Source: Longimicrobium sp.
GTDB lineage: Bacteria > Gemmatimonadota > Gemmatimonadetes > Longimicrobiales > Longimicrobiaceae
Length of the DNA: 64,000 bases
Reading direction: 5' to 3'
Assembly: GCF_036388275.1 (NCBI RefSeq)
Contig: NZ_DASVSF010000113.1
Span: 248,001 to 312,000, forward strand
Positions 35,537 through 43,937 of the stretch are shown here, piece by piece (positions within the stretch are counted from its first letter, which is position 1; every line of letters starts with the position of its first letter). The notes beneath the pieces were generated by a model. It saw only the letters and a program-made list of their open reading frames with translations, had not been told where the DNA came from and made no database searches. The position numbers and the translations under genes are program-made.

Positions 35537-36477
35537 GCGGCGAGGCGACGCCTTCACCCCTGCGGTCGATGGTTCGCCTGGTGGCGCGGGGTATACAGGC
35601 GCGCCGGTCGGGCGCGACGCTGGACCTGGCGGCCATCCCGCGGCGGAAGCTCTCCGCCGAGCGCGCCGGCATCGAGATCGATCCGCGTCACGTGCAGGCG
35701 TACGCCGCCGCGACGGACGGGGAGCGCATCGGGGGATTCGGGGAGGGAGCCGGCGCGGTTCCGCCGTTCTACTGCGCCACCTGGGAAACGGCGCTGGCGC
35801 TGCAGATGTTCGCGGGGATGGAGCAGCCGCTGCCGCTGGGCGCCATCGTCCACGTGTCTACGGACCTGGTGTGGGCGCGGCCCCTGCGCTCGGGCGACGC
35901 CGTCCGGTGCCGGGTGGAGCTGGACCGGGTGGAGCCCGCACGCCGCGGCTTTCGGATGACCGTGCTCGCCCGCAACTGGCTGAGTGCCGGCCAGCTCTGC
36001 TGCCAGTCCACGAGCGTCTTCCAGGTGAGGACGGGCGGCACGGACAATTCCGAGCGCGCCCATTCCCGCTCGGCGGATCGCACCGGCCCCGCTGTGCCCG
36101 AGGACGGCTGGACCGAGCTGGTGCGCTGGGATTTGTCAGGGAGCGCGGGCCGGCGCTACGCCCGCGTTTCCGGCGACTACAACCCGATCCACCTGTGGGG
36201 GCTGACGGCGCGCCCGTTCGGCTTCCGCGCGCCCATCCTGCACGGCTACTGCATCGCCGCCCGCGCCGCCCACACGCTGATCGAGCACTGCCTGGGCGGC
36301 GACCCCGGCGCGCTGCGGCGGATGCGCATCGCCTTCCGGGCGCCCCTGCCCCTCCCCACCACGGCCCGTCTGCTCGTCAACGACAACTCGCCCGAACACT
36401 GGTTCCGCGTAGCCGCCCCCGGCGAGGGCCCCGTCTACGCCGAAGGCACGTACGGCGGCATTCGCGAGACGACGTAG
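35533..36477 (+). CDS. MaoC-like (double hotdog) acyl dehydratase
   Basis: 314 aa. Two hotdog halves: an N-terminal half (DPRHVQAYAAATDGERIGGFGEGAGAVPPFYCATWE) and a C-terminal half with the hydratase signature YARVSGDYNPIHLWGLTARPFGFRAPILHGYCIAARAAHTL (Asp and His of the D-x4-H-P/H type site). It likely hydrates or dehydrates enoyl-CoA thioesters. It starts at ATG 35533 inside the YjbQ stop and so is coupled to it. Confidence 0.85.
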   Translation: MSGEATPSPLRSMVRLVARGIQARRSGATLDLAAIPRRKLSAERAGIEIDPRHVQAYAAATDGERIGGFGEGAGAVPPFYCATWETALALQMFAGMEQPLPLGAIVHVSTDLVWARPLRSGDAVRCRVELDRVEPARRGFRMTVLARNWLSAGQLCCQSTSVFQVRTGGTDNSERAHSRSADRTGPAVPEDGWTELVRWDLSGSAGRRYARVSGDYNPIHLWGLTARPFGFRAPILHGYCIAARAAHTLIEHCLGGDPGALRRMRIAFRAPLPLPTTARLLVNDNSPEHWFRVAAPGEGPVYAEGTYGGIRETT

Positions 36478-36498
36478 CCCGGTGGGTGGAGACCTCCG

Positions 36499-37626
36499 TC
36501 ACCGCGGCGACGCGGCGAGTGACGCGACCGCGGGCGAGTTCTGCCCGACGCTCACCGTCCGCAATGGTACCCGCGCTCCTCGGCCCGTGCGGACGCCCAG
36601 CACCTCGCCCCCGCTCTCCACTAAAGCTTTGACGATAGGTTGCGCGCGCGGGTTTTCCCTCACCAGGATCGGCATCCGGATGCGCCACCGGCTTACGATC
36701 CATCCGCCCGCGGGCAGCTGCACGAAGTCCACGCGCCCGCCCAGCCGGGCGTCGGAGCTGGCGAAGGGCAACCGCGTGTAGGTGTACTCCAGGTAGCGCA
36801 GGTGCCCCGTCTGCCCATCGAGCCACAGCGTTCCCTGCACGTCGGGAAGCCGTCTGTCGCGCACGGGAGCGAACGCCAGCCCCACCATCCCCGCCTCGGT
36901 GCCGCGGCCCCGGATCAGGCTGAAGCAGTGGTGGTCCAGAAAAGCGTCGGACAGCAGCGTGGGCGCGTCCGGGGCGCGAAACACGATGGAATCGCCCTCG
37001 ACTTCCATGTAGCCGTGCGTCACCAGCCGCTCGACGGGTGTCGCGAACGGCTGGCGGCTGTACCCCGACTGGACCGATGAGGTGGAATCGACGATCGCAA
37101 GCCTGGGAAATGCCAGCGTGCGCCGGAACAGCCGCACCCGAAACTCGTAGGCGCCTGCCCGGCCACCGAGGTGGGTGGCGTCGAGCGCTTTCCGTGCTTC
37201 GTCCCACACGCGCGCCGCCTGCTCACCGTTCTCGGGGCGGATGGTGCACGCCCGCGGCACACCCCGCGCAACCACGGCGTCCAGCGTCACGTGGACGGGC
37301 GACATCGAAAGCTGCTGCCTGACCTGCTCCCCAGAGTCCAGTGCCAGCGCGGGCGAGGAGGCGGCCGCGTACCCCACCCGCTCGGCGCGGACGCGGTAGG
37401 TTCCGGGCGCGGGAACCTGCAGGCTGTACTGCCCCTGCGGATCACTGAGCACGGCTTCCCGGCGCCTTCCCAGCGAGTCGACCAGCGCGACCACCGCACC
37501 CTGAATCGGCTCGCCGGTCGCAATCTCCACGACGGTTCCACCGACGGTTTGCGCGGAGAGCTGGGCGGAGGCGATGAGGGCGAGAGCGATGGTGAAGAGC
37601 AGCACGCGCATACCGCTACGTTGCAT
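36499..37626 (-). CDS. Exported carboxypeptidase-regulatory-like-domain protein
   Basis: 375 aa. Signal peptide (SGMRVLLFTIALALIASAQLSAQ), then a carboxypeptidase regulatory-like (CarboxypepD_reg) beta domain: VGGTVVEIATGEPIQGAVVALVDSLGR..., LSDPQGQYSLQVPAPGTYRVRAERVGY. The C-terminal 250 residues (from ACTIRPENGEQAARVWDEARKAL) are of unknown function, ending in a beta-rich part. Such domains often precede TonB-dependent receptors, but no plug or barrel is seen. Met at 37626 chosen; 37611 is an alternative. Confidence 0.75.
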   Translation of the reverse strand: MQRSGMRVLLFTIALALIASAQLSAQTVGGTVVEIATGEPIQGAVVALVDSLGRRREAVLSDPQGQYSLQVPAPGTYRVRAERVGYAAASSPALALDSGEQVRQQLSMSPVHVTLDAVVARGVPRACTIRPENGEQAARVWDEARKALDATHLGGRAGAYEFRVRLFRRTLAFPRLAIVDSTSSVQSGYSRQPFATPVERLVTHGYMEVEGDSIVFRAPDAPTLLSDAFLDHHCFSLIRGRGTEAGMVGLAFAPVRDRRLPDVQGTLWLDGQTGHLRYLEYTYTRLPFASSDARLGGRVDFVQLPAGGWIVSRWRIRMPILVRENPRAQPIVKALVESGGEVLGVRTGRGARVPLRTVSVGQNSPAVASLAASPR

Positions 37627-37741
37627 GGCTCCGCTCCGGGAAGAGGGCGACAACCCACCGCGATGCGTTGTAACGCACGGACGCAGCCCATTTTGACAAG
37701 CCGGCGGTTGGCCTCAGATGCACAGAGATCCGGAACGGAAG

Positions 37742-37772
37742 CGGGGTGGATCACCATCGGCGATCCACCCCG
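37742..37772. terminator. Hairpin terminator near the Doc toxin gene
   Basis: 11-bp stem (37742-37752 with 37762-37772) with a 9-nt loop, 12 bases past the Doc stop on the minus strand. TTTTTG follows on the plus strand. Confidence 0.55.
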
Positions 37773-37784
37773 TTTTTGTCTACA

Positions 37785-38186
37785 TCATCGTGCAGCGCTG
37801 CTCCAGTGGCGCCGGACCCACTCGGCCACATCACCTTCGCTCATCCGATCCTCGACCGTTGCGACGACCATCGCGAAAGCGTCATCGGGGTGGGCCGTGA
37901 GCCAGCGTCGATTCAGATCGAGGAACGTTACGAGGGCGGCAAACGCAATTCTCTTGTTGCCGTCGATGAACCCGTGATTCTTCACGAGTCCGAACAGGTA
38001 CGCGGCCGCAATATCCGCCAGGTCCACACCAGGGGTGTAGGCGAACCGGTTCATCGGCCGGCTCAGGGCGGAGACGATCAGGTCATTCCCGCCCGCCCGG
38101 ATACCGTGAGAGCCACCGTAGTCGTCGATGAGATCGGAATGCATGGCATCGATCATCTGGCGCGACAACCAGATCGGCTCGTCCAC
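37785..38186 (-). CDS. doc: Death-on-curing (Doc/Fic-like) toxin
   Basis: 133 aa, GTG start. The Fic/Doc active loop is HGFIDGNKRIA (71-81), close to HxFx(D)GNKR. Doc proteins are kinases that phosphorylate EF-Tu and stop translation. The N-terminus WLSRQMIDAMHSDLIDDYGGSHGIR matches Doc. Its antitoxin gene lies three bases upstream. No Phd relative was seen; the antitoxin is AbrB-like instead. Confidence 0.9.
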   Translation of the reverse strand: MDEPIWLSRQMIDAMHSDLIDDYGGSHGIRAGGNDLIVSALSRPMNRFAYTPGVDLADIAAAYLFGLVKNHGFIDGNKRIAFAALVTFLDLNRRWLTAHPDDAFAMVVATVEDRMSEGDVAEWVRRHWSSAAR

Positions 38187-38189
38187 CCG

Positions 38190-38411
38190 TCACTCGGCAA
38201 GCCGGCGGAATGTCTCCGAATACTGCTTCCGAGCCCGATCGAACGCCTGCATGGCGGCGCCGAAATTCGGGTCCGGTGTAAGCAGCACACCGCCCGGACG
38301 ATCTACCGCATAGGCCGACTCACCGGGCGCGATCCCGATCCGCTCCAGAACCTCGGATGGGAGTGCGCCAGCGCCGACGTCCTGGGCTGGATGTAGCGTG
38401 ATCTTGGTCAT
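38190..38411 (-). CDS. AbrB/MazE-type antitoxin partner of Doc
   Basis: 73 aa. The pattern TKITLHPAQDVGAGALPSEVLERIGIAPGESAYAVDRPGGVLLTPDPNFGAA fits the swapped-hairpin AbrB/SpoVT fold, here with a C-terminal helix (MQAFDRARKQYSETFRRLAE) that likely binds the toxin. Preceded by AGGAGG, with ATGATG; the second ATG (38411) has the better spacing. Likely represses its own operon. Follows the ALDH gene by 48 bases. Confidence 0.82.
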   Translation of the reverse strand: MTKITLHPAQDVGAGALPSEVLERIGIAPGESAYAVDRPGGVLLTPDPNFGAAMQAFDRARKQYSETFRRLAE

Positions 38412-38459
38412 CATCCCTCCTGTCTGATTCCCAACCATTCCTCGCAATCAACCGGCCAC

Positions 38460-40874
38460 TCACTCGCCGTAGGGCACCCAGACGTTTTTGACGTGGGTGG
38501 CCTGGCGCAGGAACTCGCGCCCTTCGCCCTGCTCGGCGTCGAACCAGTCGCGCTCGCGGCCGTAGCTCACCCACGTGCGCTTCATGTTGCCGGCCGACAG
38601 GCGCTCCACCGTCGCGCTCCCCTCGGCCCCGCCGAAGTACCACATGGCCTCGACGTCGTCGTGCGCCGCCAGCGTCTCCGCCAGCTCGTCGCGCTTGCCC
38701 GTAACGATGTTGACGACGCCGCCCGGGACGTCGGAGGTGTCGAGCACCTGGTAGAAGTCCGTCGCGGCCAGCGGCCACCGCTCCGACGGAATCACCACCA
38801 CCGCGTTCCCCGTAGCCACCGCGGGCATGACGGTGGAGATGAAGCCCAGCAGCGGCGCCGTGTCGGGGCACGCCACGCCGACCACGCCGATGGGCTCGTT
38901 CATCGCCAGCGTCACGTTGCGCATGGGCGTGGCGTGCACCAGGCCGTCGTACTTGTCGGCCCAAGCGGCGTATGTGTACAGGCGGCGGATGGACGCCTCG
39001 ACCTCGCGGTCCGCCCCGGCTTCGTCGCCCGTCATGGCGGCGATGCGGCGGCTGAACTCGTCGAAGCGGGCCGCCAGGTTCTCGGCCAGGTAGAACAGCA
39101 CCTGCGCGCGGTTGTGCGCGGTGCCCTTGCTCCACCCCTTGGCCTTGTGCGCCGCCTCCACCGCGTTCCGCACGTCCTTGCGGTTGCCCAGCCCCACGTC
39201 GCCGATCAGCCGGTCGCCCGGGCCGTAGACGGAGAGGGCGTAGCCGCTGTCGGGCCGCGCCTGCTTGCCGCCGATGTACAGCTTGGCCGTGCGGTCGATG
39301 GGCGGCAGCACCGGTCCGGCGCCGTTGCCGCGCTGCTTCTCCGCGCGCGCGGGCCTGGCCTTGCGGTCGTCGCGGCGGGCGGGGGCGCCGCCGTTCTTGC
39401 TCGCCACCTCCCAACGCGGCTTCACGTATTCGTACAGCCCCTCCTTGCCCCCCTCGCGCCCAAAGCCGCTCTCGCGGTACCCGCCAAAGCCCGACGCGGC
39501 GTCGAACAGGTTGGTGCTGTTGATCCACACGGTGCCGGCCTTGATCTTGGGCGCGACGTCCAGGGCCAGGTTGATGTTCTCGGTCCACACGCTGGACGCC
39601 AGGCCGTACACGGTGTTGTTGGCCAGCTCCACGGCTTCGGCGGGCGTGCGGAAGGTCATCAGCACCACGACGGGGCCAAAGATCTCCACCTGCGCCACGC
39701 TGGACGACGGCGACACGTTGGTGAACAGCGTCGGCGGATAGAAGCATCCCTCGGTGGGGCAGCTCCACGACGGCTGCCACATCTGCGCGCCCTCGTCGGC
39801 GCCGGCCTGCACGAGCTTGCGGATCTGCTCCAGCTGCACGGGGGCCACGATGGCGCCGATGTCCACCGCCTTGTCCAGCGGGTTGCCCACCCGCAGCGTC
39901 TCCATCCGCTCGCGCAGCCGCTGCGTCAGCTTTTCGGCGATGCCCTCCTGCGCCAGGATGCGCGAGCCGGCGCAGCACACCTGCCCCTGGTTGAACCAGA
40001 TGGCGTCGACCACGCCCTCGACCACGCTTTCCAGGTCGGCGTCGTCGAAGACGATGAAGGGCGACTTGCCGCCCAGCTCCAGCGACAGCTTCTTCCCCGT
40101 TCCCGCCGTCGCCACGCGGATGATGCGGCCGACCTCCGTAGACCCGGTGAACGCGATCTTGTCCACGTCCGGATGCCCGACGATGGCCGCGCCCGTGCGC
40201 CCGTCGCCGGTGACCACGTTCACCACGCCCGGGGGCAGCCCCGCGTCGCGGCACACCTCGGCGAAGAGCAGCGCGGTCAGCGAGGTGAACTCGGCCGGCT
40301 TCAGGACCACCGTGTTCCCCATCGCCAGCGCCGGCGCGATCTTCCACGCCATCATCAGCAGCGGAAAGTTCCACGGGATGATCTGGCCCACTACGCCCAC
40401 GGGCACCTGGTCCGCCATCTCCGTGTCCATCAGCTGGGCCCACCCGGCGTGGTGGTAGAAGTGCCGGGCCACCAGCGGGATGTCGATGTCGCGCGACTCG
40501 CGGATGGGCTTGCCGTTGTCCATCGTTTCCAGCACGGAAAAGAGCCGGCTGTGGCGCTGGATGTGTCGGGCGATGGCGTACAGGAACCGGGCGCGCGCAT
40601 GGCCGTCGAGCGCCTGCCAGGCGGGAAGCGCCTCGCGGGCCGCGCGCACCGCCGCGTCCACGTCGGCCTCGCTGCCCTGGGCGATGCGTGCCAGGGGCTG
40701 GTTGGTGGCGGGATTGGTGGTGTCGAAGAACTCGCCGCCCTCCGGCTCACGCCACTCGCCGCCGACGAAGTGCCGGAAGGTGCGGCCCCGTTCCTCAAGC
40801 CACTCCACCGCGGGCGAGGCGCTCTCGGGGGCGGGGCCGTATTCCATGGTCTCGAAGATTTCGGCGATGCTCAT
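38460..40874 (-). CDS. ALDH16-type double-domain aldehyde dehydrogenase
   Basis: 804 aa, about 1.6 times a normal ALDH. The first half is complete: PWNFPLLMMAWKIAPALAMGN, GSTEVGR, catalytic Glu266 (LELGGKSP) and catalytic Cys300 (GQVCCAGSR). A Lys/Arg/Ala/Pro linker (about residues 495-530) leads to a second ALDH-like domain that lacks the Cys (MWYFGGAEGSATVERL) and is partial. This is the ALDH16 arrangement known in some bacteria and animals. Substrate is unknown. It starts at 40874. Confidence 0.92.
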   Translation of the reverse strand: MSIAEIFETMEYGPAPESASPAVEWLEERGRTFRHFVGGEWREPEGGEFFDTTNPATNQPLARIAQGSEADVDAAVRAAREALPAWQALDGHARARFLYAIARHIQRHSRLFSVLETMDNGKPIRESRDIDIPLVARHFYHHAGWAQLMDTEMADQVPVGVVGQIIPWNFPLLMMAWKIAPALAMGNTVVLKPAEFTSLTALLFAEVCRDAGLPPGVVNVVTGDGRTGAAIVGHPDVDKIAFTGSTEVGRIIRVATAGTGKKLSLELGGKSPFIVFDDADLESVVEGVVDAIWFNQGQVCCAGSRILAQEGIAEKLTQRLRERMETLRVGNPLDKAVDIGAIVAPVQLEQIRKLVQAGADEGAQMWQPSWSCPTEGCFYPPTLFTNVSPSSSVAQVEIFGPVVVLMTFRTPAEAVELANNTVYGLASSVWTENINLALDVAPKIKAGTVWINSTNLFDAASGFGGYRESGFGREGGKEGLYEYVKPRWEVASKNGGAPARRDDRKARPARAEKQRGNGAGPVLPPIDRTAKLYIGGKQARPDSGYALSVYGPGDRLIGDVGLGNRKDVRNAVEAAHKAKGWSKGTAHNRAQVLFYLAENLAARFDEFSRRIAAMTGDEAGADREVEASIRRLYTYAAWADKYDGLVHATPMRNVTLAMNEPIGVVGVACPDTAPLLGFISTVMPAVATGNAVVVIPSERWPLAATDFYQVLDTSDVPGGVVNIVTGKRDELAETLAAHDDVEAMWYFGGAEGSATVERLSAGNMKRTWVSYGRERDWFDAEQGEGREFLRQATHVKNVWVPYGE

Positions 40875-41228
40875 CGGTTACTGCGGGACTCGGGGTGACC
40901 GCGGGCCGCGTTCCCGGACGCGCGGCGATGGCATGCAATCTAGCGCGCGGGCGTGGATTGCGCATCGTGCACCCGCGCACGCGGGCGATGACGGCGGCGA
41001 TGGCTCCACGGGTCCCGCCGCCGCCCCAAGCGAGGCGGCCGTGCCCCAGGATCGCGCCTGCGGGCCGTGCGGAAACTAGCGAAAAGCGGCTGAACGTCTA
41101 GAGATTTTCGACCGGTCCGGAGTTCGCGAAACACGCGGCGTCGCCCCGCCGTACCATGCGCGGCCCGAACGACGCCCGCATTCCGCCACTCGACCGGCGG
41201 GAGCGAGTTCACCTGAGCACACGATGCC
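40875..41228. other. Divergent intergenic region, no gene seen
   Basis: 354 bases between ALDH16 (minus) and the rhomboid gene (plus). Several GC-rich inverted repeats are present (for example around 40960-40990 and 41010-41035), but no clear promoter, terminator or RNA was identified. Confidence 0.4.
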
Positions 41229-42434
41229 GTGAGCACGATCGAGCAGGAGATCCCTGGGAGCCCCAAGGCGCGCATTTTAGGGAAAATCATCCGCTCGCCC
41301 GCGCAGCCGCGCGTTCCGGACGAGGCACTCGCAACCGGGCCCAAGCCTGCGTCATCAGAATATGGATTCGTCAGCCTCCGTGGTGACGAGGTGGCCAGCT
41401 CACGGGAGCGAATGGTCTACATGACGCGGACCAGCCCCGCCCCCAGCCTGGTCTGGGCGCCGGAAACGGAGGCGATGGTGCCCCCGTGGCAGGTGCCCTG
41501 GATGCTCGATGCCATGCGGGTGTACAAGCAGGAGGAACTGCGCGGGGAGATGCGCACCGCGCTGCTGTGGTCGGGGGGCATCCTCGTCTTCTGCACGTTC
41601 CTTCACTGGGGCATGGCCATCCTCGCCTTGCCGGTCCTTGCGGTGGCGCTGTCGAACGTCCAGATCCGGGTTTCGACGGCGCTGTCGTGGACGGCGGAAC
41701 AGTTTCGCGCGGAGGCGGAGGCGCATCGCAAGGCCGTCGCGCGGCTGGTGGAATACCAGCAGTTTGCCGTCGTCGATACGCGATTCACCATGGCCGTGGC
41801 GTATCCCATCTTGGCCACCTGCGCCCTCCAGCTGCTCACGCTGAACATGGCGGGACGTGAAGCGGCGCTGGACCCGCAGGCCGCGCGCTCGGGCGAGTGG
41901 TGGCGGCTACTGACGGCCCCGCTGCTGCACGCGCATCCGCTGCACATCTGGATGAACTACTCGGCCCTCCTCGGGCTGGGGCGGCTGATGGAGGGGAGCG
42001 CACCGCGCGGGTGGGTGCCGCTGGTATTTGTGCTCACGGCGGTGGCCGGCGGACTCGCGAGCGTGGCGCTTCCGCCCGACGTTCCCTCCGTGGGTGCATC
42101 TGGCGGGCTGCTTGGAATGCTGGGCTTTCTCCTGGTGATCGGCTATCGCCGGCGGTCGACGCTGCCGGGAAGTTTTCTGAAAGACCTGCTGAAGGACGTA
42201 GGCCTGATCGCCCTGATGGGTCTGTTTGCATTCCAGATGATCGACAATGCGGCGCACGCGGGCGGGCTGGTGACGGGGCTGGCCATCGGCATCGTGGCCG
42301 TTCCTTCGACGGAAGCCGCCACCGAGTGGACGGGCGGGCGAGCGGTGGAACTGGCCGGCCACGCAGCCGTCGTCCTGCTGTGGGTTTCGGTTGCGCTCGT
42401 CGTGGGTGCGGTCCTGGCCAGCGTCCACACGTAG
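41229..42434 (+). CDS. Rhomboid-family intramembrane serine protease
   Basis: 401 aa from the GTG at 41229; a later Met at 41412 is possible. The catalytic Ser is in GASGG (Ser291) and the catalytic His in NAAHAGG (His343). The rhomboid entry motif WRLLTAPLLHAHPLHIWMN is present, and about six or seven membrane segments can be traced. The N-terminal 90 residues are hydrophilic and poorly conserved. A predicted two-helix unit (ALLWSGGILVFCTFLHWGMAILALPVLAVALS) precedes the core. Cuts membrane proteins within the bilayer. Confidence 0.92.
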   Translation: MSTIEQEIPGSPKARILGKIIRSPAQPRVPDEALATGPKPASSEYGFVSLRGDEVASSRERMVYMTRTSPAPSLVWAPETEAMVPPWQVPWMLDAMRVYKQEELRGEMRTALLWSGGILVFCTFLHWGMAILALPVLAVALSNVQIRVSTALSWTAEQFRAEAEAHRKAVARLVEYQQFAVVDTRFTMAVAYPILATCALQLLTLNMAGREAALDPQAARSGEWWRLLTAPLLHAHPLHIWMNYSALLGLGRLMEGSAPRGWVPLVFVLTAVAGGLASVALPPDVPSVGASGGLLGMLGFLLVIGYRRRSTLPGSFLKDLLKDVGLIALMGLFAFQMIDNAAHAGGLVTGLAIGIVAVPSTEAATEWTGGRAVELAGHAAVVLLWVSVALVVGAVLASVHT

Positions 42435-42440
42435 GGCCAG

Positions 42441-43742
42441 CTATTCGCCCTCGGGGGGATCGAACAGGCCCAGCTCACCTGGCGCGGCTTTACGCGGCTT
42501 GCGCTTGCGGGCCGGCGCGGGGGCGGCGGCCTCCAGCAGGAAGTCGATCTCCGCGTTGGCCGCATCCAGGGAGCGGTAGGCCGCTCGCCCCTCGCGCTTC
42601 AGGATCGCGAGCACCTCGCGCACCTGCTCCGGCGTGAGCCCCGAATCGGCCAGGGTCGCGAGCAGGGCGGGATAGGCCACGAGCGATCCGCGATGGCGGG
42701 TGTGAAGGTCGTCCGCGACCGCGCGAAGGTCCGGGCCGCGCGGCTTCCGCTCCACCGGCGGCCGCGGGAGCGGAAACAGATCGAGCGCGATGGGCGGCTC
42801 GACTACCTCGGGCTCCAGTTCCGGCTCTGGATCCACGGCGGGGATGTCCGGCGGGAGCGGATCCGCGCCGCCGTCCGCGATGGCACCGTTCAGCTCCAGC
42901 ACGTGTGCGGGGTTGGACGTCGCGAGCAGGAGATGGATGGATTCCGCACCGCTCCCCAGCCGCTGCGCGCGGACGATCCGCCCCTCCCCCGCGCCGACGA
43001 CCAGCTCGCGGTAGCGGTCCACGATGGCATCCAGCGCCGCGTCCGCGCCGTCTCGCCGTACGGCGTCGCGCCAGGCGGCGAGCCAGCCGTGCCGCCCGTC
43101 CCCCAGCAGCGCCGAGCACCCTTCCACCAGGCGGCGGATGTTGGGTGGAAAGTCGGCGATGGGGCCGGTGACGCGGGCCTGCTTGTGGAAGTCCTCCGCC
43201 GGAAAGCGCAGGAGCAGCTCGGCTTCCGCCCGCCAGGCGATCGGCTGAAGCGCCGTCCACGGCAGGGCCCTCGCGCTCAATGGCGCCAGGCGCACGAGCA
43301 CGGCGGAATCGCCGATCGCATCGACCAGGCCCGCCGAGAGCGCAGAGAACGAGGATTCGACGAGACCAATCTCCCCGGGTTGGATCGAAGCGACATCCCG
43401 TGTCCGCCGCACCCGACCACCCATGCCCAGCCGCTCCAACTCGTGCTCCAGCCGCACCAGCAGCCCCGGGTCTTCGTCCGCCAGCACGACTTGGATGCGA
43501 TCCCCCGAATCCGCCATCGCACGGACGGACACCAGGGCACCGGCCTCCACCGCCGCCCCCCGAAGCGCCGCCCGCTGCAGGTCCGCCCCTGCGAACGCAT
43601 CCACGAACCACGCGGAGAACGGTTCTACCGCTTCGCCCTGGGGCTCCGCCCGCCGCACCTGCGCACGCGCCCAGCGACCGGCATAGCCGCCCGCGATGGC
43701 GCACGAGAGCAGTTCAGGATCGGGAGACGCGGAAGCAGTCAC
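42441..43742 (-). CDS. TcmP-like protein (three-Cys-motif partner fold), unaccompanied
   Basis: 433 aa. The part WARAQVRRAEPQGEAVEPFSAWFVDAFAGAD and RIQVVLADEDPGLLVRLEHELERLG resembles the methyltransferase-like TcmP family, with VDAFAG as the Gly-rich loop. PPNIRRLVEGCSALLGD follows. The later part is Pro/Glu-rich (EPELEPEVVEPP), then a helix and basic tail. TcmP is usually next to a three-Cys-motif protein and may be a defence component; none is seen here. The family call is tentative. Confidence 0.5.
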   Translation of the reverse strand: MTASASPDPELLSCAIAGGYAGRWARAQVRRAEPQGEAVEPFSAWFVDAFAGADLQRAALRGAAVEAGALVSVRAMADSGDRIQVVLADEDPGLLVRLEHELERLGMGGRVRRTRDVASIQPGEIGLVESSFSALSAGLVDAIGDSAVLVRLAPLSARALPWTALQPIAWRAEAELLLRFPAEDFHKQARVTGPIADFPPNIRRLVEGCSALLGDGRHGWLAAWRDAVRRDGADAALDAIVDRYRELVVGAGEGRIVRAQRLGSGAESIHLLLATSNPAHVLELNGAIADGGADPLPPDIPAVDPEPELEPEVVEPPIALDLFPLPRPPVERKPRGPDLRAVADDLHTRHRGSLVAYPALLATLADSGLTPEQVREVLAILKREGRAAYRSLDAANAEIDFLLEAAAPAPARKRKPRKAAPGELGLFDPPEGE

Positions 43743-43937
43743 GGCGCGCGGTGGGAGGTCGGGGAAAAACGCGCACGTAGGTTACGCCCGCACAAAATCC
43801 GAAGCAAGTGAAAGCCGAGGACACCGCCCCCGGTGCGGCACCTCGCATGCCACACGGCAGGTCGCGCTTGCGCCGATATCATCTCGCCCTAGCTTCTGTG
43901 CCGCGCGCTCGAAAGTTCCGTCCGCTCCGGGAAGCTC

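Noticed and set aside
38493..40898. Plus-strand open frame of about 800 codons opposite ALDH16
   Set aside because: Antisense shadow of a conserved gene with no recognisable motif.
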